This document shows, piece after piece, positions 15,906 through 24,863 of a DNA stretch of 64,000 nt. Position numbers and translations under genes: made by a program. Location of the stretch: contig JBAWZF010000005.1 in NCBI GenBank assembly GCA_037143175.1, positions 62,001 to 126,000 of the forward strand, read 5' to 3'. How positions within the stretch are numbered: position 1 is the first letter of the stretch; each line of letters begins with the position of its first letter. Source of the stretch: a bacterium. GTDB lineage: Bacteria > Verrucomicrobiota > Kiritimatiellia > CAIKKV01 > CAITUY01. Below the pieces are notes generated by a model. The model was not told the DNA's origin and searched no databases. It saw only the letters and a list, made by a program, of their open reading frames with translations.

Positions 15906-17201
15906 ATGAAGGTGGTGCATATAATCCCCGGTACAGCCGATGTGTTCTATTGCCAGAATTGCATGCGTGACAAGGAACTGATCCTGGAGCTCAGAGCCCT
16001 GGGGCATGAGGTTGTTCTGGTTCCAATGTATCTGCCTCTTTTCTCCGAAGGCGAAGCATTGGGCTCCGCTGAAGTACCCATCTTTTACGGCGCCGTTGGC
16101 GTCTATCTCGCCCAGCATTTTCCGACCCTGAACAACGCCCCGCGCTGGCTGAAAGACCTGCTGGATTCACGCCAATTGCTCAGATGGGTGGCTAAAAAAT
16201 CCGCCACCACCCGCGCCAGCGGACTCGAAACCATGACCCTATCTGTCTTACGCGGGGAAAAAGGCGGTCAGAAGGCGGAACTGGATCACCTGATGTCCTG
16301 GCTGCTCCATCACGCCAAGCCGGACATCGTGCACCTATCCAATGCCCTCCTGCTGGGCTTGGCGGGCCGTATTAAACGGGAACTGGGTATTCCCGTGATT
16401 TGCACCCTTCAGGACGAGGATTCCTGGATCGATTCCATGGAACCAGGCGCCGCTGCCGAAGCCTGGCAAATCATGTCAGAAAAAGCCCGTGATATTGCCG
16501 CCTTCATTCCCGTCAGCAGTTACTACAACCACCTCATGCAAACACGCCTGAAGGGAGTACCGTCCGACCGCTTCCACCAGATTCCTATTGGAATCTCCCC
16601 GGACGAATACGGGCCGGCACTCACTCCCCCGCAAAATCCGACCATCGGCTTCCTTTCCAAAATGACAGAGTCACTGGGCCTGGATGTCCTGGTAGACGCC
16701 TATATCGAACTCAAAAGGGAGCCCGCCCTGAGGACTCTCAAGTTTAAAATTATGGGCGGCCAGACACCTGATGACACTCCGTTCCTTCAACGCTTGCGCC
16801 ATAAACTCAACGCCCAGGGAATGCTGGGCGATGTGGAGTTTTGTGAGGGACTAACCAGAGAGCGCCGTCTTGAATTTCTCCAATCGCTTTCTGTGCTGTC
16901 AGTCCCCATGCCGCACCCCGAGGCGTTCGGCATGTTTATACTGGAAGCACTGGCTTGCGCCGTTCCCGTGGTTCAACCTCGAATCGGAGCCTTCCCGGAA
17001 ATTATTACGGCAACAGGGGGCGGCCTCTGTTACGACCCCGCTGATCCGACCGGATTGACCATGGCACTAAAAAGCCTGCTCCAGGATCCCAAGGCAGCAC
17101 AACGACTGGGGCGTAATGGATGCGATAATGTTCGCAAGGAATTTAATATCAAAGGAATGGCCACCCGGATCCTGGCCGTGTATCATAAATGTATTCAATA
17201 A
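15906..17201 (+). CDS. Family 4-type glycosyltransferase
   Basis: The 431-residue product has the GT-B fold of retaining glycosyltransferases. The N-terminal Rossmann part begins MKVVHIIPGTADVFYCQNCMRD. The C-terminal nucleotide-sugar domain has the EX7E motif in PEAFGMFILEALACAVPVV. It transfers a sugar from a nucleotide donor to an unknown acceptor. The ATG at 15906 is chosen because the protein family starts with this strand. The open frame extends 50 codons upstream, but that part lies in the divergent promoter region. The stop overlaps the PQQ-repeat gene by 13 bases, so the two genes and the ABC pair after them probably form one operon. Confidence 0.88.
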   Translation: MKVVHIIPGTADVFYCQNCMRDKELILELRALGHEVVLVPMYLPLFSEGEALGSAEVPIFYGAVGVYLAQHFPTLNNAPRWLKDLLDSRQLLRWVAKKSATTRASGLETMTLSVLRGEKGGQKAELDHLMSWLLHHAKPDIVHLSNALLLGLAGRIKRELGIPVICTLQDEDSWIDSMEPGAAAEAWQIMSEKARDIAAFIPVSSYYNHLMQTRLKGVPSDRFHQIPIGISPDEYGPALTPPQNPTIGFLSKMTESLGLDVLVDAYIELKREPALRTLKFKIMGGQTPDDTPFLQRLRHKLNAQGMLGDVEFCEGLTRERRLEFLQSLSVLSVPMPHPEAFGMFILEALACAVPVVQPRIGAFPEIITATGGGLCYDPADPTGLTMALKSLLQDPKAAQRLGRNGCDNVRKEFNIKGMATRILAVYHKCIQ

Positions 17202-18322
17202 CACCAATAGTCCTGTTGCTAGCCAACCTAGCCTGCCGGGCAGCAGACTTGCCGGTGACCTCCAACTGGCCGACCTACCACGGTGAGGCTAGCCTGCAAG
17301 GGATCTCCTCAACCTCCATTCTGCCCCCGCTAACCATCGGCTGGCGATTTAAGATCGGCGCACCTGTGACCCAGCCCCCCACCATCTACAATGGAGCCAT
17401 CTACGCAGTCTCCTCCCGCGGCGAACTGATCGCCCTGGGCCTGGATGGCGTGAAGCGCTGGACAGCCAGCCTGCCCCAAACATCTCAGCAGGAGTCTTTT
17501 TCAACGCCCCCGCTCTGTGTCGAAAACATCGTTCTCGCAGGGACAGACAAAGGAGCCCTTTATGCGTTTGAGGCCGCAACCGGTTCTCAAAAATGGAAAA
17601 CAAAAATCGGCGAGGACCTTTATGGAGCGCTCAACTGGCTGGAACCAGAAGGATCCAATAGCGTCTCCGTATTGGCGCTCTCACGCAATACTGGCAGCCT
17701 GCTCCGTCTGGATTTGGCAACAGGGCGGATGATATGGTCCTCCAAGCCTGCCGGCCGCTCCGATTGCTCACCCGCTGTTGGTCATGGCATTATTGTGTTT
17801 GGCGCCTGTGATTCCGCCCTGCACTTCATCTCTGTCTCAACAGGCACAACACTGGCCAAAACGGAATTCACGGAACACGGCCCCATGGCAGGCGGAACGG
17901 CCTTGGAGGGGATTCGGGCCTATACCGGGGCGCGTGACGGCTCTGTCTTTTGCGTCAATACCACCACCTTCACGCCTCTTTGGACCAGACAGGTGGCAAG
18001 TAACGAAATATTCACAACCCCCGCCGTCACACCCAATCGGATCCTGGCCGGCTCCAGTGATGGCTTCATGTATTGCCTCAACCGGGAAGATGGCGCAAAA
18101 GTCTGGAGCACGCTCACTCCCGGAAATCCCACTTCTCCTGTAGTCGCTGGCAATACCGTCATCGTAACCTCAGACGGCCTGCTGTCATTGTTGAATCTGG
18201 AAGATGGCAAAACTTTATGGTCAGACAAACCCTGCGACGTCCTGACCTCTCCGGCAATATCAGCCAATAAAATTATTGTCGGGACCGATGATGGGTACAT
18301 TATCCTCTATCAACCAAAATGA
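17189..18322 (+). CDS. Secreted PQQ-type beta-propeller protein
   Basis: The 377-residue product has an N-terminal signal peptide (SITPIVLLLANLACRA) and about seven PQQ/pyrrolo-quinoline-like blades, visible as repeats of the form GxLYALxxxTGxxxW (for example KGALYAFEAATGSQKW and DGFMYCLNREDGAKVW). BamB and many periplasmic scaffolds share this fold. There are no signs of cofactor use. It overlaps the glycosyltransferase before it and the ABC ATPase after it (ATGA), so it is probably part of one envelope-directed export or assembly unit. BamB is a possibility, but no other Bam gene is nearby. Confidence 0.85.
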   Translation: MYSITPIVLLLANLACRAADLPVTSNWPTYHGEASLQGISSTSILPPLTIGWRFKIGAPVTQPPTIYNGAIYAVSSRGELIALGLDGVKRWTASLPQTSQQESFSTPPLCVENIVLAGTDKGALYAFEAATGSQKWKTKIGEDLYGALNWLEPEGSNSVSVLALSRNTGSLLRLDLATGRMIWSSKPAGRSDCSPAVGHGIIVFGACDSALHFISVSTGTTLAKTEFTEHGPMAGGTALEGIRAYTGARDGSVFCVNTTTFTPLWTRQVASNEIFTTPAVTPNRILAGSSDGFMYCLNREDGAKVWSTLTPGNPTSPVVAGNTVIVTSDGLLSLLNLEDGKTLWSDKPCDVLTSPAISANKIIVGTDDGYIILYQPK

Positions 18323-19005
18323 ATACGCCACACCCGCTCTTGACCCTCGAGAAAATCAATAAAACCTATCCTTCGCCAGCCGAGGGGGGACTGCAGGTGC
18401 TCAGAGACATTAACCTGACTGTAATAGCGGGAGAAACCATCGCTATTATTGGTCCCTCCGGCTCCGGGAAAAGCACCCTACTGAACATCATCGGCACACT
18501 GGACACCCCCACTTCAGGCCATGTACGGTTAGAAGGTATCGAACTCAATTCCCTCCCCATCCGGGGGCAGGCAAGGATCCGAAATGAAAAAATCGGAATG
18601 ATCTTCCAGATGCACCATCTGCTGAAGCAGTGCCATGTGTTGGAAAATGTCCTGATCCCGGCGCTGGTGAACCCCCATCCGGCGGGAGCGGAGCAACGGG
18701 CTCGAAGTCTTCTGGACAAGGTCGGCTTGTCCCATCGTCTCACTCACCGGCCCGGCCAATTGTCCGTCGGCGAGCAACTCAGGGTCGCAGTGGCAAGAGC
18801 CATGATCAATCGGCCGCACCTGCTTCTGGCGGATGAACCCACAGGCTCACTCAACCATTCCGGCGCCGAACATCTCGCAGATCTGATGCTCACCTTGAAC
18901 CAGCAGGAGGGCACGGCCCTTATCGTCGTCACCCACTCCCTGTCTCTGGCCAACCGGATGGATAAGGTTTATGAACTTCTCGACGGCCAACTGGTAGCAA
19001 AATAA
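18319..19005 (+). CDS. ABC transporter ATP-binding protein (MacB/LolD type)
   Basis: The 228-residue ATPase has Walker A GPSGSGKST, a Q-loop in MIFQMHHLLKQ, a signature LSVGEQLRVAVARA (the usual LSGGQ Gly is Val), Walker B LLLADEPTG and the switch His in VVTHS. It follows the MacB/LolD/FtsE-type subfamily that pairs with FtsX-like permeases, and the next gene is one, 1 base later. It should energise mechanotransmission or lipoprotein release rather than solute import. The start ATG overlaps the preceding stop by 4 bases. Confidence 0.93.
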   Translation: MNTPHPLLTLEKINKTYPSPAEGGLQVLRDINLTVIAGETIAIIGPSGSGKSTLLNIIGTLDTPTSGHVRLEGIELNSLPIRGQARIRNEKIGMIFQMHHLLKQCHVLENVLIPALVNPHPAGAEQRARSLLDKVGLSHRLTHRPGQLSVGEQLRVAVARAMINRPHLLLADEPTGSLNHSGAEHLADLMLTLNQQEGTALIVVTHSLSLANRMDKVYELLDGQLVAK

Positions 19006-19006
19006 C

Positions 19007-22000
19007 ATGACGCTTTTCAAACTCACTTTGCGCAGTACGATCTTCTACCATCGAGCGCATGCCCTGGTACTGGCGGGCACCCTTCTTGCGTCCGCCATCT
19101 TTGTCGGATCCCTGCTCATTGGCGACTCGATTAAATTCAGTCTCACACAGTCGGCCCTGCTCCGCCTTGGCAATATTCAGTGGGCACTGGAAAGTCGAGG
19201 CCGCTTCTTCTCGGACGCCCTCGCGCCCCGCATACAACACGAAACCGGTGCCAGAGTCGCTCCCGCATTACTCTTCCGTGGAATCGCCCTGAGCTCAAAA
19301 GGTACCGGAACTGAGCCGCTGCAAATTAATAACATTCAATTACTGGGGGTGCAGGAGTCATTCTGGACCTTCGCCATAGGCCCAAAACCCACCCTTACGA
19401 AGGATGTGATTGCGATCAATGAAACGCTGGCTGCCGCCCTTCAAGTCCAGTGCGGAGACCAAATTTCCATCCGCTTCAGCAAACCGTCCCTGATGTCCAA
19501 AGACGCCCCGCTCTCATCCCAGGAAAAGAATGACACCCTCCGGGCAACCTTTACCGTTGAAGTCATTGTCAGCAACAGTCAAATGGGCCGTTTTAATCTT
19601 GCCGCAAATCAGCAAGTTCCCTGCACTGCTTTCGTCAGCCTGCCATGGCTTCAACAAACCGCAGGCTTGAATCATCAGGCCAATCTCTTGCTGGCAGGGA
19701 GTCCGGATAGCCACGCCACATCTGGCATGCCCCCGAATGGAAAGACTCTGAACCGGGCCATACGTAAAGTCTGGCAGCTTACAGATGCCGGCTTAACACT
19801 AAAAACCACCGCTGGCGAAGGTGTGATTCAGCTCGAATGTAACCGGGTGCTTATGGATCCGCCCATCGGCCTTGCATTGGCGAGTCTTAGTAATACGGTC
19901 GGCGCCTTGACGTATCTCGTCAACTCCATCGCCCGTACGGATGTCCCCCTCCGGGCAACCCCTTACTCTTTCGTGATTGCCCTTTCTCCTTCCGCAGATC
20001 CATCACTTGGGCTGGTGCCGCCTGAAATGAAAGATGATGAGATCATCATCAACCGCTGGCTCGCCGATCAATTGACCGTTCAACCCGGTGATTTTGTAAA
20101 GTTATCTTATTACGAACTGGATGCCGGAAACAAATTCATCGAAACAAACCGGCCGTTCAAGATTTGCCGCGTAGTTGAGATGCGTGACTTACAAGAAGAA
20201 AAAGAGCTAAGTCCTGATTTTCCGGGACTGACCGATGCCGGAAAATGTACTGACTGGGATATCGGGATGCCGCTTCAAAAGGATAAGATGGAGGACCCCG
20301 CAAACGAAACTTATTGGAACGAATTTCGTGCCACCCCGAAAGCATTGATTACCTTAAAAGCAGGCCAGGAAATGTGGGCTAACCACTTTGGCAACCTTAC
20401 AGCGGCTCGCTTCCATGCCCATCGTGATGGAGGCAAGGCCATTGCAGAGACTGTTTTAAAGCACCTAAACCCTTCGGATCTGGGCCTCGCTTTTCTACCC
20501 GTCCGCCAAACCGCACTTAAGGCGGCGGACGAGTCCATGGATTTCGGGCAACTATTCCTGGGAATGAGTTTTTTCCTGATTGTCGCCAGCCTGATGCTGA
20601 CAGGGCTGTTATTTGCATTTGGGATCCAGCAGCGCGCTGAGGAAACCGGGCTCATGCTGGCCGTTGGTTTTCAGCCAAGACAAATTCGTAAATTATGGAT
20701 CCAGGAATGCACCCTGATTGCCGCCACAGGAACGATGGCAGGGGCTTTACTTGGGACCTATTATACCCGGGTGATGATCTGGGGCCTGAGCCACTTCTGG
20801 CAGGGAGCCGTGGCGCAGGCAGAAATCCAGTACCATGCCACTCCTGCGACCACAGCCATTGGAGCCTTAATGAGTTTCATCTTTGCCATGGGGTCACTCA
20901 TCTTTGCTATTCGACGACAAACCCATAAATCAGCGGCAGAACTGCTTTCAGGGGAGGCCCCCTCAGACGACCAACAGGCCCCCAGTCGGAAATGGATCCC
21001 TTGTGTCAGCCTCGCCATTGCCTTGGGACTCGTCGGGCATGGAGCCTTGGGTGATACCCAGAACCTGGCCGCATATTTTTTCGCTTCAGGATGTATGCTC
21101 CTGTTTTCAATCCTTGGACTTGCCCGCCTCCTCCTGGTCCGGCTGGCGAAGGCCGGAGGCCGCCTCACTCCCCTGATGCTGGGTATACGCAATGCGGGAC
21201 GTCAGCCCGCACGCAGCCTGACGGTCGCCAGCCTGCTGGCCTGTGGCTCCTTTTTGGTCATTGCCATAACCGCCATGCAGGAGGACATCGGACACGACGC
21301 CATACACCGTGACTCCGGAACGGGGGGCTTTGCACTATTCGGCGATTCGACATTTCCGATTCAAGCCGACCTGAACACCCCGGAAGGGCGAAAAAAGTTT
21401 AAACTCGACCAGCATCCTGATTTAAAAACCACCCAGATTGTCTCCATGAAAGTCCGGGAAGGCGATGATGCCAGTTGCCTGAATCTCAACCGCGCCCAAA
21501 TCCCAACGCTGATCGGCGTTGAGCCGGGCGAATTTACAAAACGGAAAGCGTTTCAATCCCTGGATACGGAAAGCAGTTTTTGGACTCTCCTGGATATGCC
21601 CGACACCAACGGCACCATTCCCGGATTGGTGGGCGATACCAATACTGCTGAGTGGGGTTTAAAAAAGAAAACGGGGACAAACGGCGATATCCTGACTTTT
21701 CGTGATGAACGCGGAGAAACATTCCGCGTCAAACTTATCGGCACTCTGCCCATGCGCCTATCGGTCTTTCAAGGCTCCATCCTGATTTCCGCCCAGGCTT
21801 TTGCCACACACTTCCCCTCCGAAAGTGGAACCCGCCTGTTCTTGATTGACACTCCCCGTGGCCATGAATCTCAAGCCAGAAACGCGCTCTCAAGCACATT
21901 GGGGAAATGGGGGATGAATATTACCTCGACCACCGACCGACTGAAATCTTTTTACGCCGTGGAATCGGCCTATATGGCCGTGTTTCTGGTACTTGGGGGA

Positions 22001-22348
22001 CTGGGCATGCTTTTGGGGAGTGCGGGAATAACGATTGTTATTCTACGCAATATTCAAGAACGCCGTAATGAACTAGCCTTGTTATCCGCCACAGGATATT
22101 CCTATGGGCAGATCCTCATGGTTGTGCTGGTGGAACAGGCGTTCATTCTAGGAATAGGCCTTACAGCAGGTATTGCGGCCTCATTGATGGCAATGTGGCC
22201 GGCACTCCGGGCGCCGGGGGTTCACCCTCCCTGGGGAACCCTGACACTTCTTATCTGCGGAATGCTTCTCTTCCAGATCTTATGGATCTTGCTGGCAACC
22301 CGACTAGCACTTCGCGCCCCCCTGCTAAGCGCCTTACGCAATCAATAA
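19007..22348 (+). CDS. Large FtsX-like ABC permease
   Basis: The 1113-residue membrane protein has an N-terminal membrane segment (ALVLAGTLLASAIFVGSLLIGDS). A very large periplasmic region of about 480 residues follows, then a cluster of three FtsX helices near 515-635 (MSFFLIVASLMLTGLLFAFG and so on). Two more segments lead to a second periplasmic domain and a C-terminal FtsX cluster (about 985-1100). This duplicated layout resembles the lipoprotein-release or MacB-like permeases of two fused halves. With the ATPase 1 base upstream it forms a complete transporter, possibly handling an envelope lipid or lipoprotein. Its stop overlaps the stop of the convergent response regulator gene by 7 bases. 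Confidence 0.9.
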   Translation: MTLFKLTLRSTIFYHRAHALVLAGTLLASAIFVGSLLIGDSIKFSLTQSALLRLGNIQWALESRGRFFSDALAPRIQHETGARVAPALLFRGIALSSKGTGTEPLQINNIQLLGVQESFWTFAIGPKPTLTKDVIAINETLAAALQVQCGDQISIRFSKPSLMSKDAPLSSQEKNDTLRATFTVEVIVSNSQMGRFNLAANQQVPCTAFVSLPWLQQTAGLNHQANLLLAGSPDSHATSGMPPNGKTLNRAIRKVWQLTDAGLTLKTTAGEGVIQLECNRVLMDPPIGLALASLSNTVGALTYLVNSIARTDVPLRATPYSFVIALSPSADPSLGLVPPEMKDDEIIINRWLADQLTVQPGDFVKLSYYELDAGNKFIETNRPFKICRVVEMRDLQEEKELSPDFPGLTDAGKCTDWDIGMPLQKDKMEDPANETYWNEFRATPKALITLKAGQEMWANHFGNLTAARFHAHRDGGKAIAETVLKHLNPSDLGLAFLPVRQTALKAADESMDFGQLFLGMSFFLIVASLMLTGLLFAFGIQQRAEETGLMLAVGFQPRQIRKLWIQECTLIAATGTMAGALLGTYYTRVMIWGLSHFWQGAVAQAEIQYHATPATTAIGALMSFIFAMGSLIFAIRRQTHKSAAELLSGEAPSDDQQAPSRKWIPCVSLAIALGLVGHGALGDTQNLAAYFFASGCMLLFSILGLARLLLVRLAKAGGRLTPLMLGIRNAGRQPARSLTVASLLACGSFLVIAITAMQEDIGHDAIHRDSGTGGFALFGDSTFPIQADLNTPEGRKKFKLDQHPDLKTTQIVSMKVREGDDASCLNLNRAQIPTLIGVEPGEFTKRKAFQSLDTESSFWTLLDMPDTNGTIPGLVGDTNTAEWGLKKKTGTNGDILTFRDERGETFRVKLIGTLPMRLSVFQGSILISAQAFATHFPSESGTRLFLIDTPRGHESQARNALSSTLGKWGMNITSTTDRLKSFYAVESAYMAVFLVLGGLGMLLGSAGITIVILRNIQERRNELALLSATGYSYGQILMVVLVEQAFILGIGLTAGIAASLMAMWPALRAPGVHPPWGTLTLLICGMLLFQILWILLATRLALRAPLLSALRNQ

Positions 22349-23094
22349 AGCACGGATTGCAGGGCCTTTAAAAGATCCTTGGGATGATTGGTGGACAAAT
22401 GCAGCTTCACACATTTGGCAACGACCGGATTCACGCCCTCCACCTTGGCGCCATAAAGAACAACTGAAAGGCCACTCAGACTGGGCATCACGTCAATGAG
22501 TCGCGCAACGGCAGAACCGTTAAGCCGGGGAAGCACATCCTTCATCACCACGACATCCGGTGTAAGCGTCACCGCCTTATCCAAAACATCCGGTCCGTTT
22601 TCCACATTCACTACATTATAACCCGCCGCAACAAATACATCCGTCATGCCCTGCGCCAACAAGGGCTCATCCTCTGCCAAAAGCACCGTAAGCTTCTGCC
22701 CGGAGCTGCGGGCGGGCTGCTTTTGGTGAGTCGCCAATATTTTACGGATGGTGCGCAACAACTTGTTTTCATCACAAGGCTTCGTGAGAAAACCCGCCAC
22801 GGCTACAGAGTCAAAAAAGTTTTCAAGCATCGAACGGGCCGTCAGCACCAGTACCGGATAGAGGGGCTTACCTTCGCCCGAGGTAATCTGCCGGAGAAAA
22901 CCGAGCCCCCCCATCCCGGGCATACTGATATCCAGCACAATCAGATCCGGCCGGGTCTCCTCCAGTTTCCTGAGGGCGTCTTCACCGCTACTTGCCGTGA
23001 CAACATCAAAGCGCTCACTGACAAGATAGTCCGCAAGGGAGATCAATAAATGAGGCTCATCATCAACCAATAGAATTCGCTGCGCTGTTTTAGT
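22342..23094 (-). CDS. Double-receiver response regulator, second receiver degenerate
   Basis: The 250-residue product consists of two receiver domains and no output domain. The first has the acidic pair (VDDEP) and the phospho-acceptor Asp in LIVLDISMPGMGG, with Lys in FLTKPCD. In the second, the acceptor position of VVVMKDVLPRLNG is Lys and the KP motif is lost, so it cannot be phosphorylated in the usual way. The start is the ATG at 23094, with AAGGAG about 9 bases upstream. It lies 23 bases after the stop of the PAS kinase, which is the probable partner. Confidence 0.87.
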   Translation of the reverse strand, partial: TKTAQRILLVDDEPHLLISLADYLVSERFDVVTASSGEDALRKLEETRPDLIVLDISMPGMGGLGFLRQITSGEGKPLYPVLVLTARSMLENFFDSVAVAGFLTKPCDENKLLRTIRKILATHQKQPARSSGQKLTVLLAEDEPLLAQGMTDVFVAAGYNVVNVENGPDVLDKAVTLTPDVVVMKDVLPRLNGSAVARLIDVMPSLSGLSVVLYGAKVEGVNPVVAKCVKLHLSTNHPKDLLKALQSVLY

Positions 23095-23117
23095 CATTTC
23101 GATCTGCTCCTTGTATT

Positions 23118-24836
23118 TCAAAAATCCAACCGTTTCCGTCCCACCACCAACTCTTCCACACACATCCACAATTCCTCTTTGCTGACGGTGGGGGTGAGTC
23201 GTGGAATTTCAAATCCGTCCAATATTTCCCTTTTCACAACCGGAGGTTCCTCATCCGTTATTGAAAAAACGGGAACACGTGCCAATGCCTCGTTGCCCTT
23301 CACCATCGATATCACTACGCCCCCGTCCATACCCCCATGCATCCATTCCAGGATAATAAGATCCGGCCGCTCTCCCTTCAACGCTGAAGCCAGCGAACCA
23401 TCAGAAAGTTTGCCAGCCGTCACACAATAACCATACTCCTCCAACCACGCCGTGACCGAGCCCATCATGGCATCATCTTCATAGGCCAGTATGGCCGAAG
23501 GGGCAGGTACCACGGGGAGGAACAGGGACACTTGGGTCCCTTTACCATACCCCACAGGCGGACTGGTCACATCAATCATCCCCCCATGCCGCACAAGCAG
23601 ATCCTGACAGATGGCCAAGCCTAATCCCGCGCCACTCACATACTCCCCCACTCGGAAAAAACGCTCGGTGATACGGGGAAGATACTTCGCCTCAATGCCG
23701 ATGCCGCTGTCAATCACCTCAACAACGTGCTGCCCCCCTTCTTTTCCATCGGAGCAAAGTTGCACTTTGATAAAGCCGTTGGTCGTATTGTATTTTATGG
23801 CATTTTTTACGACATTAAAAATGACCCGCTCCATTTTCTGGGGATCACATGCGGCAAACCCGGTTCCCTCCGCCCTCACTTCCAGACTCAACCCCTGCTC
23901 CTCGATCTGCATTCGCAGCGCTTCGACAGTTCGGGTCAGGAAACGGCTGAAATTCACCTTTACCAGATTCAAGCGAAGTGTATTCGATTCGATACGGCTC
24001 ATGTCCAGAATATCATCAACGGTTCTCTGTAACCGCTGGCAATCCTCCCGAATCATGTTCAGATAGCCCTTGCCCTGCTCTGACATCGGCCCGGCAATAC
24101 CTTTGAACATATTGCCCGCCATATAGTTAATGGAAGAAAGCGGGGTTTTCAGCTCATGCGACACATTTGAAACAAACTGCGATTTCGCCCGGTCATGTTT
24201 TTGCAGTTGTTCGATGGCGAGATTCAACTCTGCTGCAATACGCGTTCTTTCGGCAATCTCAAGGCTCAGTTCTTCATTGATCCGGGTACGTTTACGCACC
24301 TCCTCCGCCAGGGAGTCATGCGCCGCTTGCAAGGCATCTTCCGCCTCCTTACGAGCACTTATATCCCTGATGAAAAAGCATAAATATGCCTTTCCGGAAA
24401 GATTGATCTTACACGTGGAGATTTCAGACGGGATCACCGTTCCGTCCTGTCGTACACATTCAGCCTGAATGAGGGTGAACCGGTCGTTCTGCAGATTCTC
24501 GCCAATGGTTGCAAGAACCTCTTCGGTCATCCCCTGCACAATATCCGTGATCATCCCCTGCTTGAACTGATCTTGCGAATAATAGAACGATTGCGTCGCC
24601 CGGACATTCGCATCCACAATTTTCCCGTTAAGCTCCGTGATGAAGGCCGAATCATAGACATTCTGAAACAGCTCACTGAGATCCGAATTCCGAACAGCAA
24701 TCTCCCCGAACGTCATTCGCTGTCGGGGGCTATCCGCGACCTGAGTCCTGGGGACGCCACGCGTCTGCCGGCCGGCATGACCTGCAGACGGAATATCAAT
24801 CCGCATCGTCTTCGATAATTGATTATGAGCAGCCAT
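23118..24836 (-). CDS. PAS-histidine kinase with degenerate C-terminal receiver
   Basis: The 572-residue protein has no clear membrane segment. A PAS domain (about 50-170) is followed by a coiled coil with RxRxxEEL repeats. The kinase core has the H-box FVSNVSHELKTPLSS, an N box with NVVKNAIKYN, and GAGLGLAICQDLLVRHGG. The C-terminal domain resembles a receiver (SAILAYEDDAMMGS), but the acceptor Asp is Glu (LIILEWMHGG) and the Lys is lost, giving a fixed state or a protein-binding role. It forms an operon with the double receiver downstream and with apgM, folE, folB and the hybrid kinase upstream. Confidence 0.88.
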   Translation of the reverse strand: MAAHNQLSKTMRIDIPSAGHAGRQTRGVPRTQVADSPRQRMTFGEIAVRNSDLSELFQNVYDSAFITELNGKIVDANVRATQSFYYSQDQFKQGMITDIVQGMTEEVLATIGENLQNDRFTLIQAECVRQDGTVIPSEISTCKINLSGKAYLCFFIRDISARKEAEDALQAAHDSLAEEVRKRTRINEELSLEIAERTRIAAELNLAIEQLQKHDRAKSQFVSNVSHELKTPLSSINYMAGNMFKGIAGPMSEQGKGYLNMIREDCQRLQRTVDDILDMSRIESNTLRLNLVKVNFSRFLTRTVEALRMQIEEQGLSLEVRAEGTGFAACDPQKMERVIFNVVKNAIKYNTTNGFIKVQLCSDGKEGGQHVVEVIDSGIGIEAKYLPRITERFFRVGEYVSGAGLGLAICQDLLVRHGGMIDVTSPPVGYGKGTQVSLFLPVVPAPSAILAYEDDAMMGSVTAWLEEYGYCVTAGKLSDGSLASALKGERPDLIILEWMHGGMDGGVVISMVKGNEALARVPVFSITDEEPPVVKREILDGFEIPRLTPTVSKEELWMCVEELVVGRKRLDF

Positions 24837-24863
24837 ACCACGACGCGATCAGACTCTTTTGAT

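Noticed and set aside
16870-17058. Short plus-strand frame inside the glycosyltransferase gene
   Set aside because: It is a frame-shifted reading of the EX7E region, not a separate gene.
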